A DNA stretch of 64,000 nucleotides from NCBI RefSeq assembly GCF_005239225.2, contig NC_133287.1, positions 16,744,519-16,808,518 of the forward strand, in the 5' to 3' direction. Origin of the DNA: Populus alba. Lineage: Eukaryota; Streptophyta; Magnoliopsida; Malpighiales; Salicaceae. Positions 1 to 10,639 of the stretch are shown here, piece by piece; position 1 is the stretch's first letter, and the number at the start of each line of letters is the position of its first letter. The position numbers were made by a program, and so were the translations under genes. Below the pieces are notes generated by a model. The model saw nothing but the letters and a program-made list of their open reading frames with translations. It ran no database searches and had not been told where the DNA came from.

Positions 1-1634
1 TCTGGAAAGCCCAAAGTTAGCAAGCCAATCAGCAGCAGCATTCGCCTCCCTGTAAAAATGTTGCACTTGGACTACCCAATCTTTACTTAGAGCTTCACGA
101 GCTCTGTTAACTAAGACAAAGTTAGCATTAGCTCTCACAGATTGTTTCAAGAGCAGATCCACCATAACTAAAGAATCTTATTCCAAAATAATCTTGTGAA
201 AGCCTAAAGACCAAGCCAACTCTAGCCCTGTAATCACCGCCCATAACTCAGCACGAACTGAAGTACAAATCCTCGTATTAATAGAAAAACCTCTAATCCA
301 AGAGCCCAGGCAATACCTAATTAATCCTCTTGCCGCTGCTAAACCTGGGTTGCCTTTACTACATCCATCTACATTTAATTTCATCCAATTCAAAGGGGGG
401 TATTTCCATCCCACAACATTCATCTTCTTAGAAATCAAAGTATTAAGCTCCTCATGGTGTCTAGCTCCCATTATCTCTTTGGTCAAATCCCAAATAGCCA
501 TTAAAGGATGCCCTGCCACTTCTGGAGTCTCCCTAAAAATGCGATAATTCCTGTACTTCCAAATGAACCACACAGTAACACCAAACAAGATTGACCAACA
601 CCAACCTTCCTTTGTATTAACTATGCTTGACAAGTTAGACAACAACCATACATGTAAATCCATAGCAAAAAAACCATCAGTATCACAGGGATTCAAGATT
701 TTCAGCCACATTTCCCGGGCCTATCTGCAGTCCCTTAACACATGTAAAATGGTCTCAATATCACCGCTACCACAATGATAATTAGGGGAACCACTCATAT
801 GTCTTTTATACCTAATCTCATTGGTCATAACTCTGTTATGGACAACAAGCCAAAGGAAAGATCTAATTCTTTCAGGACCTCTCCATCTCCAAACAAGACG
901 CCATAAAGGCTTCAAATGGGTCCGATTATCACAAGAGTTGATAAGAGAGAAATAAGCTGATTTAATAGTGAACTCACCATTCATGGAAAGGTTCCAAAAG
1001 AGCTGGTCCTCATTCGGCTCCCTATTTGGAGGGGGATAGCTAGCTAGAGTCATCACAATATTCATTGGCAAGAGGTGCGCAAAAACATCCCATCTCCACT
1101 GATTGTTGCTGGAAACCATTTCTGCCACTGACTTGTTGAGCAATTCCTCAGATAGATCCTGAGTCGCATATCTAGCAAGAGAACCAAAGCCATCCAACCA
1201 CTCATCCTCCTAGAACTTGACGTTTTCTCCATTGCCAATATCCCAAGAAATGCCTTTAATCACCTGAGACCATTCCTTGCATATCGCTTTCCAAAGAGGA
1301 GAATCTTTCTGTTTAGCTTGTACTTTAGGAATGTTATCACTAGATCTGACATACTTACTTCTGAAAACTGAAGCCCATAGACTAGTATTGTCGTTAATGA
1401 TACCCCATCCCAACTTCATTATGAAAGCTCGGTTCATAGAATGCATTCCTCTCAGCCCCAGACCTCCCTCATCTCTTGGTTGGCAAAGAGTTTTCCAGTT
1501 AACAAGATGAGTTCGTTTAGCCTCAATGCCGTCCCCCCAAATAAATCCTCGGCAGATTTTTTCAATTTCAAAGCAAATTGACTTGGGTAATAAACTGGAT
1601 TGCATAAGATATAAAGCACCAAGTTTTAGCAAAT
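1..1634 (-). mobile_element. LINE (non-LTR retrotransposon) 3' part: RT tail, zf-RVT, RNase H
   Basis: Three minus-strand open segments (1641-1210, 1197-721, 711-178) lie in one reading frame. In order they encode the region after the reverse-transcriptase palm (MQSSLLPKS, CRGFIWG, GGLGLRGM), a zf-RVT-like segment (WRWRGPERIRSFLWLVVHNR) and a plant LINE RNase H domain (KLNVDGCSKGNPG, SVRAELWAV). After a TAA at 180-178 the same frame continues to the window edge with DSLVMVD and AAADWLANFG, so the RNase H acidic residues are all recognisable. The frame is interrupted only by nonsense codons at 1212-1210, 723-721 and 180-178, so the element is dead but fairly young. The 5' part, including the endonuclease and RT catalytic core, is absent. 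It joins a fragment of the local repeat unit at about 1634. Confidence 0.9.
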
Positions 1635-2050
1635 GAATCACCGAGTTGCAGCAAGGTAATCCACCTATTTTAGCCTCTTTTTCTTTGTAAGATCCGACCC
1701 CTTTTTTCTTGTAAAATATTATTTGCTATAGCTAAGTTTAATCCGGCTTCCACACCTTATGGTTTTATTTCTGACAGCTCACAAGCTTTAAAATATGTCA
1801 TACAAGGTTAAATATTAATAGCATTAATATATCCCAACTCTGAACACTCTTATTTTAATTACACTCTTTTTTTTTTTCTCTCCAATAAAGCACCAAGTTT
1901 TGTTCTCTCTCTTTCTAATTGAGGTATCTAACTTGCATGCCCGTAACGTGTATTAAGACTAGTCAATACATGTCTCATTTTCATATATGAAAAAAAGAAG
2001 AACAAGTGTGCCGTTTTCCATATATTACATTGTTTAACCTTTCACGTGAA
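1633..2050. repeat. Detached fragment of the local repeat unit next to the LINE
   Basis: The stretch starting ATCACCGAGTTGC near 1638, and the later stretch with AAAGCACCAAGTTTTGTTC and ACTTGCATGCCCGTAACGTG (about 1888-1980), match the spacer of the downstream repeat unit (5805-5960, 13250-13640, and reverse complement 10080-10230). About 200 bp absent from the other copies separates the two matching parts here. No coding potential is seen. Confidence 0.7.
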
Positions 2051-2894
2051 CACAGTGAGCATACAAATTACTTCATCCATAAATTGAATATATATATATA
2101 AAGGTAGGAAGCGTTTCATACCAGGAAACTGGGATAGTTGGATGTCTCTCATTTACTCTTCTTAACCCTTGAGTGCAATAACATCCTCGTGTCGTGTGTT
2201 CCAAGAGGATACTTGAACAGAAGATTTGGAATCAGAAACCTGTGAGACTCAAACTCAGCTTGTAGGAAACAGATTATTAGAGCTTCCTCCAAGAAAGGGG
2301 ATCGCTGAGCAGAGCTGGCATGGCCGGCCACCAGCACCAGCACCAGCATGCAGCATCAATGATTGAGCAATTTAATAATGAGAGTAGACAATTTTTTGGA
2401 CTAATGAATAGATCTAATAATATCACTTGATTTGTAGCAGTAATTGATAAAAAAACTGACGACGACGACCCAGCTAATTAATGAAAACTGTGAAAGAAAT
2501 GCTAGAGGTTGCAGAGGATAAAAGTAAGGAAGAAAATTAGAGAACGAAAGAGAGTTTTGTTTCAAGGTTTCATCAGGTCACTATTTACTGTTTTTCTTAA
2601 TTTACAAAAGAGAGAAGAAGACCTATATATATATATATAGACACACACACACACATCAGGGCTGCTTAGTCATGCTCTCCCACGCGAAAAGAATGATAAA
2701 CAACCTCTTCTGCATGACAGGCTGGAAGGCCAAAAGAAAGGAAGGAGAATAAAAACCATCTGAGAGGCCTAATTGCTGTGAGCTGAAGAAGGGAAAATAA
2801 TTATCCTTTCTCTTCCAACAACTTTCTACAGTTGTTATTCTTTAACAAACTGAAATCGAAATGTAACTAGAAAAACAAATCATGCAAGAGAAAA
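2051..2894. other. Intergenic; no recognised gene
   Basis: A minus-strand open frame spans 2349-2149. It starts with a hydrophobic, valine- and leucine-rich stretch, but I recognise no family and there is no second exon I can support. A (TA)n(AC)n microsatellite lies at 2624-2654. The rest is unique-looking AT-rich sequence with no structured RNA that I can identify. Confidence 0.4.
2624..2654. repeat. (TA)n(AC)n microsatellite
   Basis: About eight TA units are followed directly by seven AC units. It is a simple sequence repeat and may be polymorphic. Confidence 0.9.
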
Positions 2895-3402
2895 GGGTTT
2901 TTATTTACCTCATGGAGACTGATCATGAACACCAGCAACAACTTGTGAATAATTGAGGCTTTCATCTCATGGTACAGTCGTATCTACTGTGAACATATTT
3001 TCTCATGGTGTTTGTAAAGGCACCTAATAACCACTATGTAACACTCACAGTGCATGAACATGCAATATGTTTCACAAATAATATTTCTTAAAATGATCGA
3101 AACAATAATAATGGAAAAAAAAATTAAGACAAAAAAATAAGAATAAGATTCCAGAGTCTCTTTACTTCCTTTCGAATTCAAATATTAATTATGATCATTT
3201 CTTTGCACCTTAAATTTAATTATTATAAATTTGTTAAAGCGGGACGGCTTAGAAACACACACTAAAACACTTTAAGGGAAAAAAACTATATGTTGTCCCG
3301 CAGCAGCAAAGAATAGAGTTGGAGAACACAGCACAATGTTCTATTTTTCTTGTTCCATGGATATGTTTGACATCGCCTTCTTCTTCTTCATGCTCCTCAC
3401 TT
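2895..3402. repeat. Displaced copy of the F-box 3' flank and the SKIP22-like gene 3' end
   Basis: Positions 2895-2985 match the 3' flank of the F-box copies (8180-8285 and 15845-15945). From about 2990 it matches 16250-16700, so about 300 bp present at 15945-16250 is missing. Positions 3300-3402 correspond to the last codons and 3' flank of the minus-strand SKIP22-like gene (16608-16710). At 3401-3402 the sequence jumps into BTB exon 1 (equivalent of 18846). Confidence 0.85.
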
Positions 3403-4425
3403 GACAATAATAACCAATCCAATGTCCAGATCTACCTCCATTCTCCCATCCTCCGCCGCTCTAAGTATTTCTCCGCCCTTTTATCCGACAGATGGCAGCA
3501 CTCCAAGGAAAATCCCGATTCTGCTGAAAATAAAATCGACCAGTACTTGATTCCGTTGAAATTAGGCGTCGCTCCTGGATCGATCGAAGTCCATCTAAGC
3601 GTTTTAAAATTGCTGTATACAAACGATTTCAATAATGTTATTAACTCTGCTGCGGCGGCTCTAGATATTTTGCCGGTGCCGTTAAAGTTGTTGTTTGATG
3701 AGTGTGCGGATTATTGCGTTAAGTATCTTGAGGCTGTGCCGTGGAGTGAAGAGGAAGAGAAGCGCGTGATTAATTTAATTCCATATTTACGCGAGGAGGA
3801 GTCTGAAGAGCTATTAGCTAGGGTTTCTCCGGCGAAATATGATTCGTGTGAGGAAATGCTTCATGGTTTGATATTGGCTGCGATTCATAGTAGTTCGAAC
3901 ATGGCATTTGTGAAAGCGTTTGTGGCTAAGTTGTTGAGGGATTTTTCATCGAGGGAGTCGGCGAGGAGGGTTTTGGAGATGGCGTTTGAGACGAGTTTGA
4001 AGATTGTGAAGGAATCGCTTGAGGAGTATTCGAGTCCGAATTTTAGAGGGGATCATAATGAGACGGAAGCGATACAGAGGTTGAATTTGCATACAGCTAT
4101 GACTAATGGGAAGCATTTGTTGTGGTTAGTGGAGAGGATGATTGAGCTGAGAGTGGCGGATAGTGCGGTGAAGGAGTGGAGTGAGCAAGATTCTTTTACG
4201 GCTGATTTGCAGAGGGCTTTCGGGATGATGCGTGGAGGAATTTTGCTCCGGACTTTCCTGCTATTTTGCTTCGTCGCACTTGTAAGCTTGTTAATGCTGT
4301 TGTTTCTGGGACTATTTTGGCCGCTAGACAGGTATTATTATTGACTTTTATTTTCAATTATTTTATGATCACTGCAACCAATTCTTTAACATAAACAATC
4401 CGTCTAGGATTGGATGCATGAAAGT
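3402..4425 (+). pseudogene. 5'-truncated BTB/POZ gene copy (chimeric)
   Basis: From 3403 the sequence is nearly identical to exon 1 of the intact BTB gene (18846-19776) and continues into the start of its intron. The N-terminal part and start of the BTB domain are missing, replaced by sequence antisense to a SKIP22-like 3' end. The long open frame beginning at 3319 starts with TTG, and I see no in-frame ATG near the junction. A one-base deletion near 4219 (CTTTCGGG against CTTTCCGGG) shifts the last codons before the donor site, and exon 2 is absent. The residues shared with the parent (for example EDSFTADLQRAF-type C-terminal helices) are otherwise preserved, which suggests a recent origin. 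Any product would lack a proper start, the complete domain and the true C terminus. Confidence 0.85.
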
Positions 4426-5094
4426 TTATTGTTTTTATTTTATAGTAATAATATTTTGTTTTTAAATCTATTCCTGATAATAATAATAATAATAATAATA
4501 AGCATAACAACAACAACAACAACAATTTTACTTTTCATATTAAATCTATTGTTTTTTTTATTCAATATTAATGATATTTTTTACAAATTTATTAATTATT
4601 ATATTAATAATATTAATTATAATAATATTTAGACTACAAATAATAATATTTTAAATATCCATATCATTAATTATTATGTAAATATTATCTATTAATAATA
4701 TTAAATTTATGTGTCGTTTTTATAGTTTTTAATCCTTTCAAATAAGATTTATAGTTTTTCTTCGATAATAATTATATATTTTTTTCAAATCTATTAAAGA
4801 TAATAATAATAATTTTTAATTTTATTATTCAAATCAAATCAATCTTAACTTTTCAATATTAATGATATTTTTTACAAATGTATTAATCATACTAAAAATA
4901 ATAATCTTTACACTAAAATAATAATATTTTTAATATCAATGACATTAATTATAATATTAATAACAATATTTGTAGTACAAATAATAATATTTTTAATGTT
5001 AATAATAATAAAATTAAAAATATTTATAATAAATATAATAATATTTTAATACTAAAAATATTAATTAGCATAAAACTAATAATAATATCATTAA
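4426..5094. other. AT-rich spacer of unit copy 1
   Basis: This is low-complexity sequence made of TAATAAT, AATATT and ACAACAACA runs. It is shared with 10970-11545 (inverted) and 11976-12555. The open frame at 4414-4632 is a low-complexity translation, not a gene. Confidence 0.8.
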
Positions 5095-5400
5095 CCTTAC
5101 CCAAGTTTAAGTAGGTCTGGCTGCAATATTAGACCAAGTGATTTGGACACTTCTTACATGTTGACCCAAAAAGCCTTGAGTCTAGCTGCATTCCTAATCC
5201 ATTACAGTTGAGTGAGGATGCAGGATTCAAGATCATTGAGTGCCGACGCGGACCCAAAAGCCTTGGGTTTGAACTCTTTACCCAATTGTCTTGGGCCGGG
5301 GAGAGCTTCATGACCCAAGGACTTGAATCTGCAACCCCAGCTATTTCCAAGCAACTTGGATCAGGCATACTTCCAGCCCAAGTTTCTTAAGTCTGAAAAC
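5095..5400. repeat. ACCCAAG/CTTGGGT word-rich block, copy 1
   Basis: This block is GC-richer than its surroundings and dense in degenerate ACCCAAG and CTTGGGT words in both orientations. Equivalents lie at 10640-10965 (inverted) and 12555-12840. The words can pair locally, but no tRNA, rRNA or known element is recognised. The open frames here are by-products of the low stop density. Confidence 0.6.
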
Positions 5401-6737
5401 ACATGCTAGAATCAAGTTAATAATAATGATGATGAATATAATTGAATTTACCCTTCAAAACAAATTTATGTTTTCTCTACGGTAATAAAATTTTATAATA
5501 CTAATACTATTATTATTATTTATTATTATTATCTGTGAAATATTCTAGGAGTTGAAATTTTTTTTTTGAATAAACTAAATTTAAAAATTAATTATAAAAT
5601 ATTAAAAAAGCATAGAAAAATACTTTTTAAAAAATATTTTATATAAAATAAATTGAGTTATGAAAACAAAAGAGAGATAAACCAACACATGTGCCTAAAA
5701 TAACTTCTTTACCAAATAAATTACACTAATGTGATTTTTTTTCTTGTGAGTTCGTTGGCAGGGTTGATGATTTTTTTGTGAACTTTAAGGATTAAGAATG
5801 AATCACCGAGTTGCAAGGTAATTCACCTAGTTTGGCCTCCCCCCCCTCCATAAAGCACCAAGTTTTGTTCTCGCTCTTACTAATTCAACTATCTAACTTG
5901 CATGTCCGTAACGTGTAGCAAGACTAGTGATCAATACATGTCTCATTTTCTTATATGAAAAAAAGAGAGAGTATACATTAGATTGGTGGCTCGCAAGACA
6001 TTGTGAACTGTATTAAGTTAGACAGTTGTGTTTTTAGAAAAATAAAAATTTTAATAATTAGGCTAAACATTGTTTAATTTGATAATATAATAAAAAAATT
6101 AGATAATACAACAACATATGAGATAGTGATAATCTTGTAGAACGATAATATTAGAAAAAATCATTTGTAAGAAAGGATCTAAAAAAATCCAAACCAATCT
6201 AGCCTAATCTTTCAAATTGATGACCTGAAAGGTTAACAAAATCCGATTAATAAAATGTTGAGGGTTAAAATAAAAAATAAAAGTTTTGATAAAAAAATGA
6301 TTAAAAATAAAATAAATAATAATTAAAAGAATAAGGATTAAATATGATATTAAAATAAAATGGACTAAATTATTTGAGGGATGTAATTGAAGATAAAATT
6401 CAATTAACACAATAATATAAAATATTGAGGGAAGTAATTTAAAAATAATAATTAAAAAATGATATAAAAATATTGAGGGATACAATTTAAAAAAATAAAA
6501 TATTAAACGTTTAATAAAAAATAAAATAAAAAAAAAAGATAATAAAATGAAGAACGTAACTAAAGAGAAATAAAAACTAATCTAAAATAAAAAAATGGTA
6601 TTAAAAAAATAAAAAAATAAAAATTAAATGAATACTTTAAAAATATTTTAAAAGGTTGGCTTGAAATGATATCTAAAGCACCAAAGCGAGCTGCAAAAGA
6701 TGGAAAATTGGGCCAAACAACTGACATGTGCAACGAA
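5401..6737. other. Spacer of unit copy 1, non-coding
   Basis: An AT-rich spacer contains the ATCACCGAGTTGC block (5805-5960) and an A-rich stretch (6200-6660) with a recurring degenerate word of the form TTGAGGGA followed by AATT and A-runs. There is no gene. Relative to copies 2 and 3, about 75 bp is missing near 6105. Confidence 0.75.
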
Positions 6738-6820
6738 AGGCCCGTACTTCCCAAAACGTGAGTTGTGAGCATGCACTTATAAGCCTGGCTTTGGACAGCT
6801 TTCGATGTGGGCTTAAGACG
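6738..6820. mobile_element. Partial TRIM-like LTR
   Basis: The stretch with CTTCCCAAAACGTGAG, GAGCATGCACTTATA and CTTTCGATGTGGG repeats the second half of the fuller LTR just downstream (6905-6981). Together they look like the truncated first LTR and complete second LTR of a miniature LTR element. This is inferred from similarity within the window and general knowledge of plant TRIM LTRs. Confidence 0.5.
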
Positions 6821-6841
6821 AGCCGTCCTCGGCTCTGCAAA

Positions 6842-6986
6842 TGTAACACCCACTCACTAGCATATTGTCCGTTTTGGGTGCCGTTGTTCTTACAGAAGAA
6901 GCCCACCGGGGGCCTGACTTCCCCAAAACGCGTCTTCTAGTCAAGGTGAGCATGACTTATACTCGCTTTCGATGTGGGATCTTACA
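6842..6986 (+). mobile_element. TRIM-like LTR (TGTAACACCC...ATCTTACA)
   Basis: This 145-bp segment starts TGTAACACCC and ends GATGTGGGATCTTACA, with internal ATTGTCCGTTTTGGG and CAAAACGCGTCTTCTAG. These words are typical of LTRs of plant terminal-repeat retrotransposons in miniature. TG...CA ends are present, but I see no clear flanking target-site duplication. It is absent from the equivalent position of unit copies 2 and 3. Confidence 0.65.
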
Positions 6987-7101
6987 AAGGTTTTTTAGTT
7001 TTTAGTTCTTTTTTGGGGCTGGGGAAGGGACAATAACAGCACTAAAAGGTGAAATGACAATGTTTTAGACAAAATCAACAGGTTTGCATACGTTGGCATA
7101 T

Positions 7102-7108
7102 TATAAAG
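7102..7108 (+). promoter_or_regulatory. TATA box of F-box copy 1
   Basis: TATAAAG lies in a block conserved in all three copies (GCATATTATAAAGAGAG), about 90-100 bp upstream of the coding region. The spacing and conservation suggest the ancestral core promoter. Confidence 0.55.
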
Positions 7109-7189
7109 AGAGAAAACTCAAGACTCAAAAAAGCTCTTCATTCTAACACACAATTTTGCCTCTGATATTATATATCAAGAAACCTCTTT

Positions 7190-8117
7190 TTCACAAAAGA
7201 AACCTTCAAAATCCGAATTCCTTGAAAAGGAGCATCCTCTTGAATTCAAGATCAGAGCCCTCAAGGCCATGGGTTGCTACCCACTGAAGGTCAACTTCCC
7301 AAGCCTCGTAACATTTCAAGAAATGAATAATGTAGTTCACCAGGAACTAAATACCTTGCAGAACTTGGGAATCCCAATGACCATACAAGAAGTTATTCTG
7401 TGTTTCAATGGTGATCAGAAGAAGATGGACTTCAATATATCCAGCGGAGTTAAAGTTAGTATGATGGAACTTGAAGCGTCAGCTAACAAAAACTTTCAAG
7501 AAACCTTGGGTTTCTTGAAAATTATACTGGCCAGGTATCATCATGAAGTGAAACATATGATTGTCTTGGATCTTTTTGCCATCGTCTTGGATTACGGTTT
7601 TAAATAGGAGGAACCTTATTTTCAGTTGTTTACGTTGCCTGACACTTTCAATCCTGGGGTCGTCTTGAAATTCAAACAAGAAGAAGACCAATTTCTTGTG
7701 CTTGGATATGTGCTCAATCACCCAGCTGTATTTTACAAGATAGTCCTCAATACGAATGAATCATTGAAGTCAAAAAGGAAAAAAAGGACTCTTAAGATGC
7801 TGGCTTTTGTTGAATGTGGTGAAGGGGATCCAAAAATGGCCACTTTGATTGCTGACTATCTTGAACATTTTTTCAAACTCGTCAGAGACAAGTTGTTATA
7901 CCCATTGCATATTAAAATATGCAAAGTTGCTAGTTTACTTCCCTCTTGTTATTATTTGACAGAGCCGCTAGATGAATTGCAAGTGCGTATATTTGATTTA
8001 CTAAACATAAATGAAATTGACTTAGTAGTCCAAACGGATCCCAAACTATCAACTCTGGTTCATGAAACTGGATTGTACATGAAGAAGTTAGATGAGTTTT
8101 TTTGCTACATGGAATGA
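7190..8117 (+). pseudogene. SKIP22-like F-box gene, copy 1
   Basis: The frame matches the SKIP22/FBXO7-like plant family. It has an N-terminal ubiquitin-like region, a central VVLKFKQEEDQFLV...YKIVLN segment similar to the PI31-like part of SKIP22, and a C-terminal F-box-like segment (LDELQVRIFDLLNINEIDLV, then STLV). The ancestral start codon, present in copy 3 (14884) and copy 2 (8993), is deleted (AAAATCCGAATTCC). The next in-frame ATG is at 7269. A CAG to TAG change at 7605-7607 stops the frame, which then continues in the same phase to 8117. The full frame would be close to 295 residues, shorter than canonical SKIP22. SKIP22-type proteins are putative substrate receptors of SCF ubiquitin ligases; that role is family knowledge only. 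Confidence 0.8.
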
Positions 8118-8500
8118 CGCATGGGATGCAAATTGGACTTGGGATATATGAGGTAATGGGATGAGGTCGCCCGCCATGCAAGAGAAAAAAGATTTTATTT
8201 ACCTCATGCTGATCATGAACCACAACCACAGCTTGTGAATAATTGAGGTTTTCATCTCATGATGCAGTCTTATCTACTATGAATAATTGAGTTGATTACA
8301 TTTTTGGCGACCTAGATTTTCAATTTCTTCTAATTGAGTGTGCAAGCTTTTCAATTCTGTCAAATACATGCTTGTTGTTTATGAACATTACAAGAAAATT
8401 TTAAGCACGCATAATGTTCCTTTTTTAAGTTTTTGGCCTACAAAAAAATTTTATTTTCATCTTTGATCTCTTTAATTTAAAATTTTATATTCAATTTTTT
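8118..8500. other. 3' flank of F-box copy 1 and tail-to-tail junction
   Basis: Positions 8130-8490 match 15780-16140 of unit copy 3. At about 8490-8501 the sequence switches into the inverted copy, so 7706-8500 (about 795 bp) is the unpaired loop between the inverted copies 1 and 2. No gene is seen. Confidence 0.75.
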
Positions 8501-8993
8501 GGCCACAAGAAATTGGTCTTCTTCTTGTTTGAATTTCAAGACGATCTCAAGATTGAACGTGTCAGGCAACGTAAACAACTGAAAATAAGATTCCTCCTGC
8601 TTAAAACTGTAATCCAGGGTAGCGGCGAAAATAGCCAAGACAACCATATGTTTCACTTCATGATGATACCTGGCCAGTATAGTTTTCAAGAAACCCAAGG
8701 TTTCTTGAAAGTTTTTATTAGCTGGCGCTTCAAGTTCCATCATACTAGCTTTAACTCCGCTAGATATATTGAAGTCTATCTTCTTCTGATCACCATTGAA
8801 CACACAGAATAACTTCTTGTATGGTGATTGGGATTCCTAAGTTCTGCAAGGTATTTAGTTCCTGGTGAACTACACTATTCATTTCTTGAAATATTACGAG
8901 GCTTGGGAGGTTGACCTTCAGTGGGTAGCAACCCATGGCCTTGAGGGCTCTGATCTTGAAATCAAGAGGATGCTCCTTTTCAAGGAATTGCAT
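8501..8993 (-). pseudogene. SKIP22-like F-box gene, copy 2 (3'-truncated, frameshifted)
   Basis: It starts with an intact ATG at 8993 (MQFLEKEHPLDFKIRALKAM). A one-base insertion near 8797 (CTGTGTGTTC against CTGTGTTTC in the other copies) moves the frame. In the shifted frame the sequence stays open through the sites where copies 1 and 3 carry TAG. Homology ends at 8501, at the inversion junction, so the C-terminal half with the F-box-like segment is lost. It cannot encode a complete protein. A conserved TATAAAG (minus strand, 9110-9104) lies upstream. Confidence 0.85.
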
Positions 8994-9103
8994 TATAGGG
9001 ATTTTGAAGGTTTCTTTTATGAAAAAGAGGTTTCTTGATATATAATATCATAGACAAAATTGTGTGTTAGACGAAGAGCTTTTTTGAGTCTTGAGTTTTC
9101 TCT

Positions 9104-9110
9104 CTTTATA
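9104..9110 (-). promoter_or_regulatory. TATA box of F-box copy 2
   Basis: This is the reverse complement of the conserved TATAAAG seen in copies 1 and 3, about 110 bp upstream of the ATG at 8993. Confidence 0.5.
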
Positions 9111-10639
9111 ATATGTCAGCGTATGCGTCACGTTGTCAACCTTTTGGTGCTTGGTTTAAAAAATAGTTGTACTATCACAACTCAATCTTCACTTTTTTGG
9201 TTTGGTTGTGCGTGATTTCAAAGCCAACCCTTTTAAAATATTTTTAAAGTATTCATTTAAGTTTTATTTTTTTATTTTTTTAATACCATTTATTTTATTT
9301 TAGATTATCTATACAGTTCAATTTATTTCTCCTTTATTGTTTCTTCACCTTTTAAATTTGATCCTTTTTTTTATTTTTTCTTTATTTTTTTAATTAGATT
9401 ATTTTTTCAGTTACGTTCCTTCATATTTCATATTATTTTATTAATTTAATAAGTTTTTAAATTGTATCCCTCAATATTTTTATATCATTCTTTTAATTAT
9501 TATTTTTAAATTACTTCCCTCAATATTTTATATTATTGTGTTAATTGAATTTTATCTTCAATTACATCCCTCAAATAATTTAGTTCATTTTATTTTAATA
9601 TCATATTTAATCCTTATTCTTTTAATTATTATTTATTTTATTTTTAATCATTTTTTTTATCAAAACTTTCATTTTTTTATTTTAACCCTCAACATTTTAT
9701 TAATCAGATTTTGTTAACCTTTCAGGTCATCAATTTGAAAGATTAGGCTAGATTGGTTTGGATTTTTTTAGATCCTTTCTTACAAATGATTTTTACTTAT
9801 ATTATCGTTCTACAAGATTATCACTATCTTATATGTCAGGCCACGAGTTTCATGTGTTAACCTAGTTTTGATCCGGACAATAGTTTTTTAAACTTATTTG
9901 CTGTTGTTGTTGGTATTATCTAATCTTTTTATTATATTATCAAATTAAACAATGTTTAGCCTAATTATTAAAAAATTTTATTTTTCTAAAAACACAACTG
10001 TCTAACTTAATACAGTTCACAATATCTTGTGAGCCACCAATCTAATATATACTCTCTCTTTTTTCATATAAGAAAATGAGACATGTGTTGACTAGTCTTG
10101 CTACACGTTACGGACATGCAAGTTAGATAGCTGAATTAGAAAGAGAGATAACAAAACTTGGTGCTTTCTTGGAAGGGAAAAAAAAAAGAGAGGCCAAACT
10201 AGGTGAATTACCTTGCAACTCGGTGATTCATTCTTAATCCTTAAAGTTCACAAAAAAATTCATCAGCCCTGCCAACGAATTCACAAGAAAAAAAATCACA
10301 TTAGTGTAATTTATTTGGTAAAGAAGTTATTTTAGGCACATGTGTTGGTTTATCTCTCTTTTGTTTTCGATAACTCAATTTATTTTGTATAAAATATTTT
10401 TTAAGAAGTATTTTTCTATGTTTTTTTTAATATTTTATAATTCAATTTTTAGATTTAGTTCTTTCAAAAAAAAAATTTTCAACTCCTATAATATTTTACA
10501 GATAATAATAATAATAATTATAAATAATAATAATAATAGTTTTAGTATTATAAAATTTTATTACTATAAAAAAAATATAGATTTGTTTTGAAGGGTAAAA
10601 TCAATTATCATCATCATCATTATTATTAACTTGATTCTG

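Larger units (their letters stand above)
4225..8495 (+). repeat. Repeat unit copy 1 (forward): BTB tail, AT-rich spacer, F-box gene, 3' flank
   Basis: Landmarks in order are: the BTB exon 1 tail and donor region (4225-4425), an AT-rich spacer, the ACCCAAG-rich block (5095-5400), the ATCACCGAGTTGC block (5805-5960), an A-rich stretch (6200-6660), the F-box promoter (7020-7190), the F-box pseudogene (7190-8117) and its 3' flank (to about 8490). The same order occurs inverted at 8501-11750 and forward at 11771-16130. Copy 1 alone contains TRIM-like LTR sequence (6738-6986). Confidence 0.9.

Noticed and set aside
2149..2600. Known conserved plant miRNA precursor
   Set aside because: I compared by eye with common plant miRNA families and found no mature sequence or convincing stem.
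3319..4344. A 341-codon open frame as a functional BTB protein
   Set aside because: It opens with TTG in sequence antisense to another gene, lacks the N-terminal part and exon 2, and has a one-base deletion near its end.
4414..4632. Open frame in the AT-rich spacer
   Set aside because: The translation is almost only Ile, Asn, Leu and Phe from TAATAAT-type repeats.
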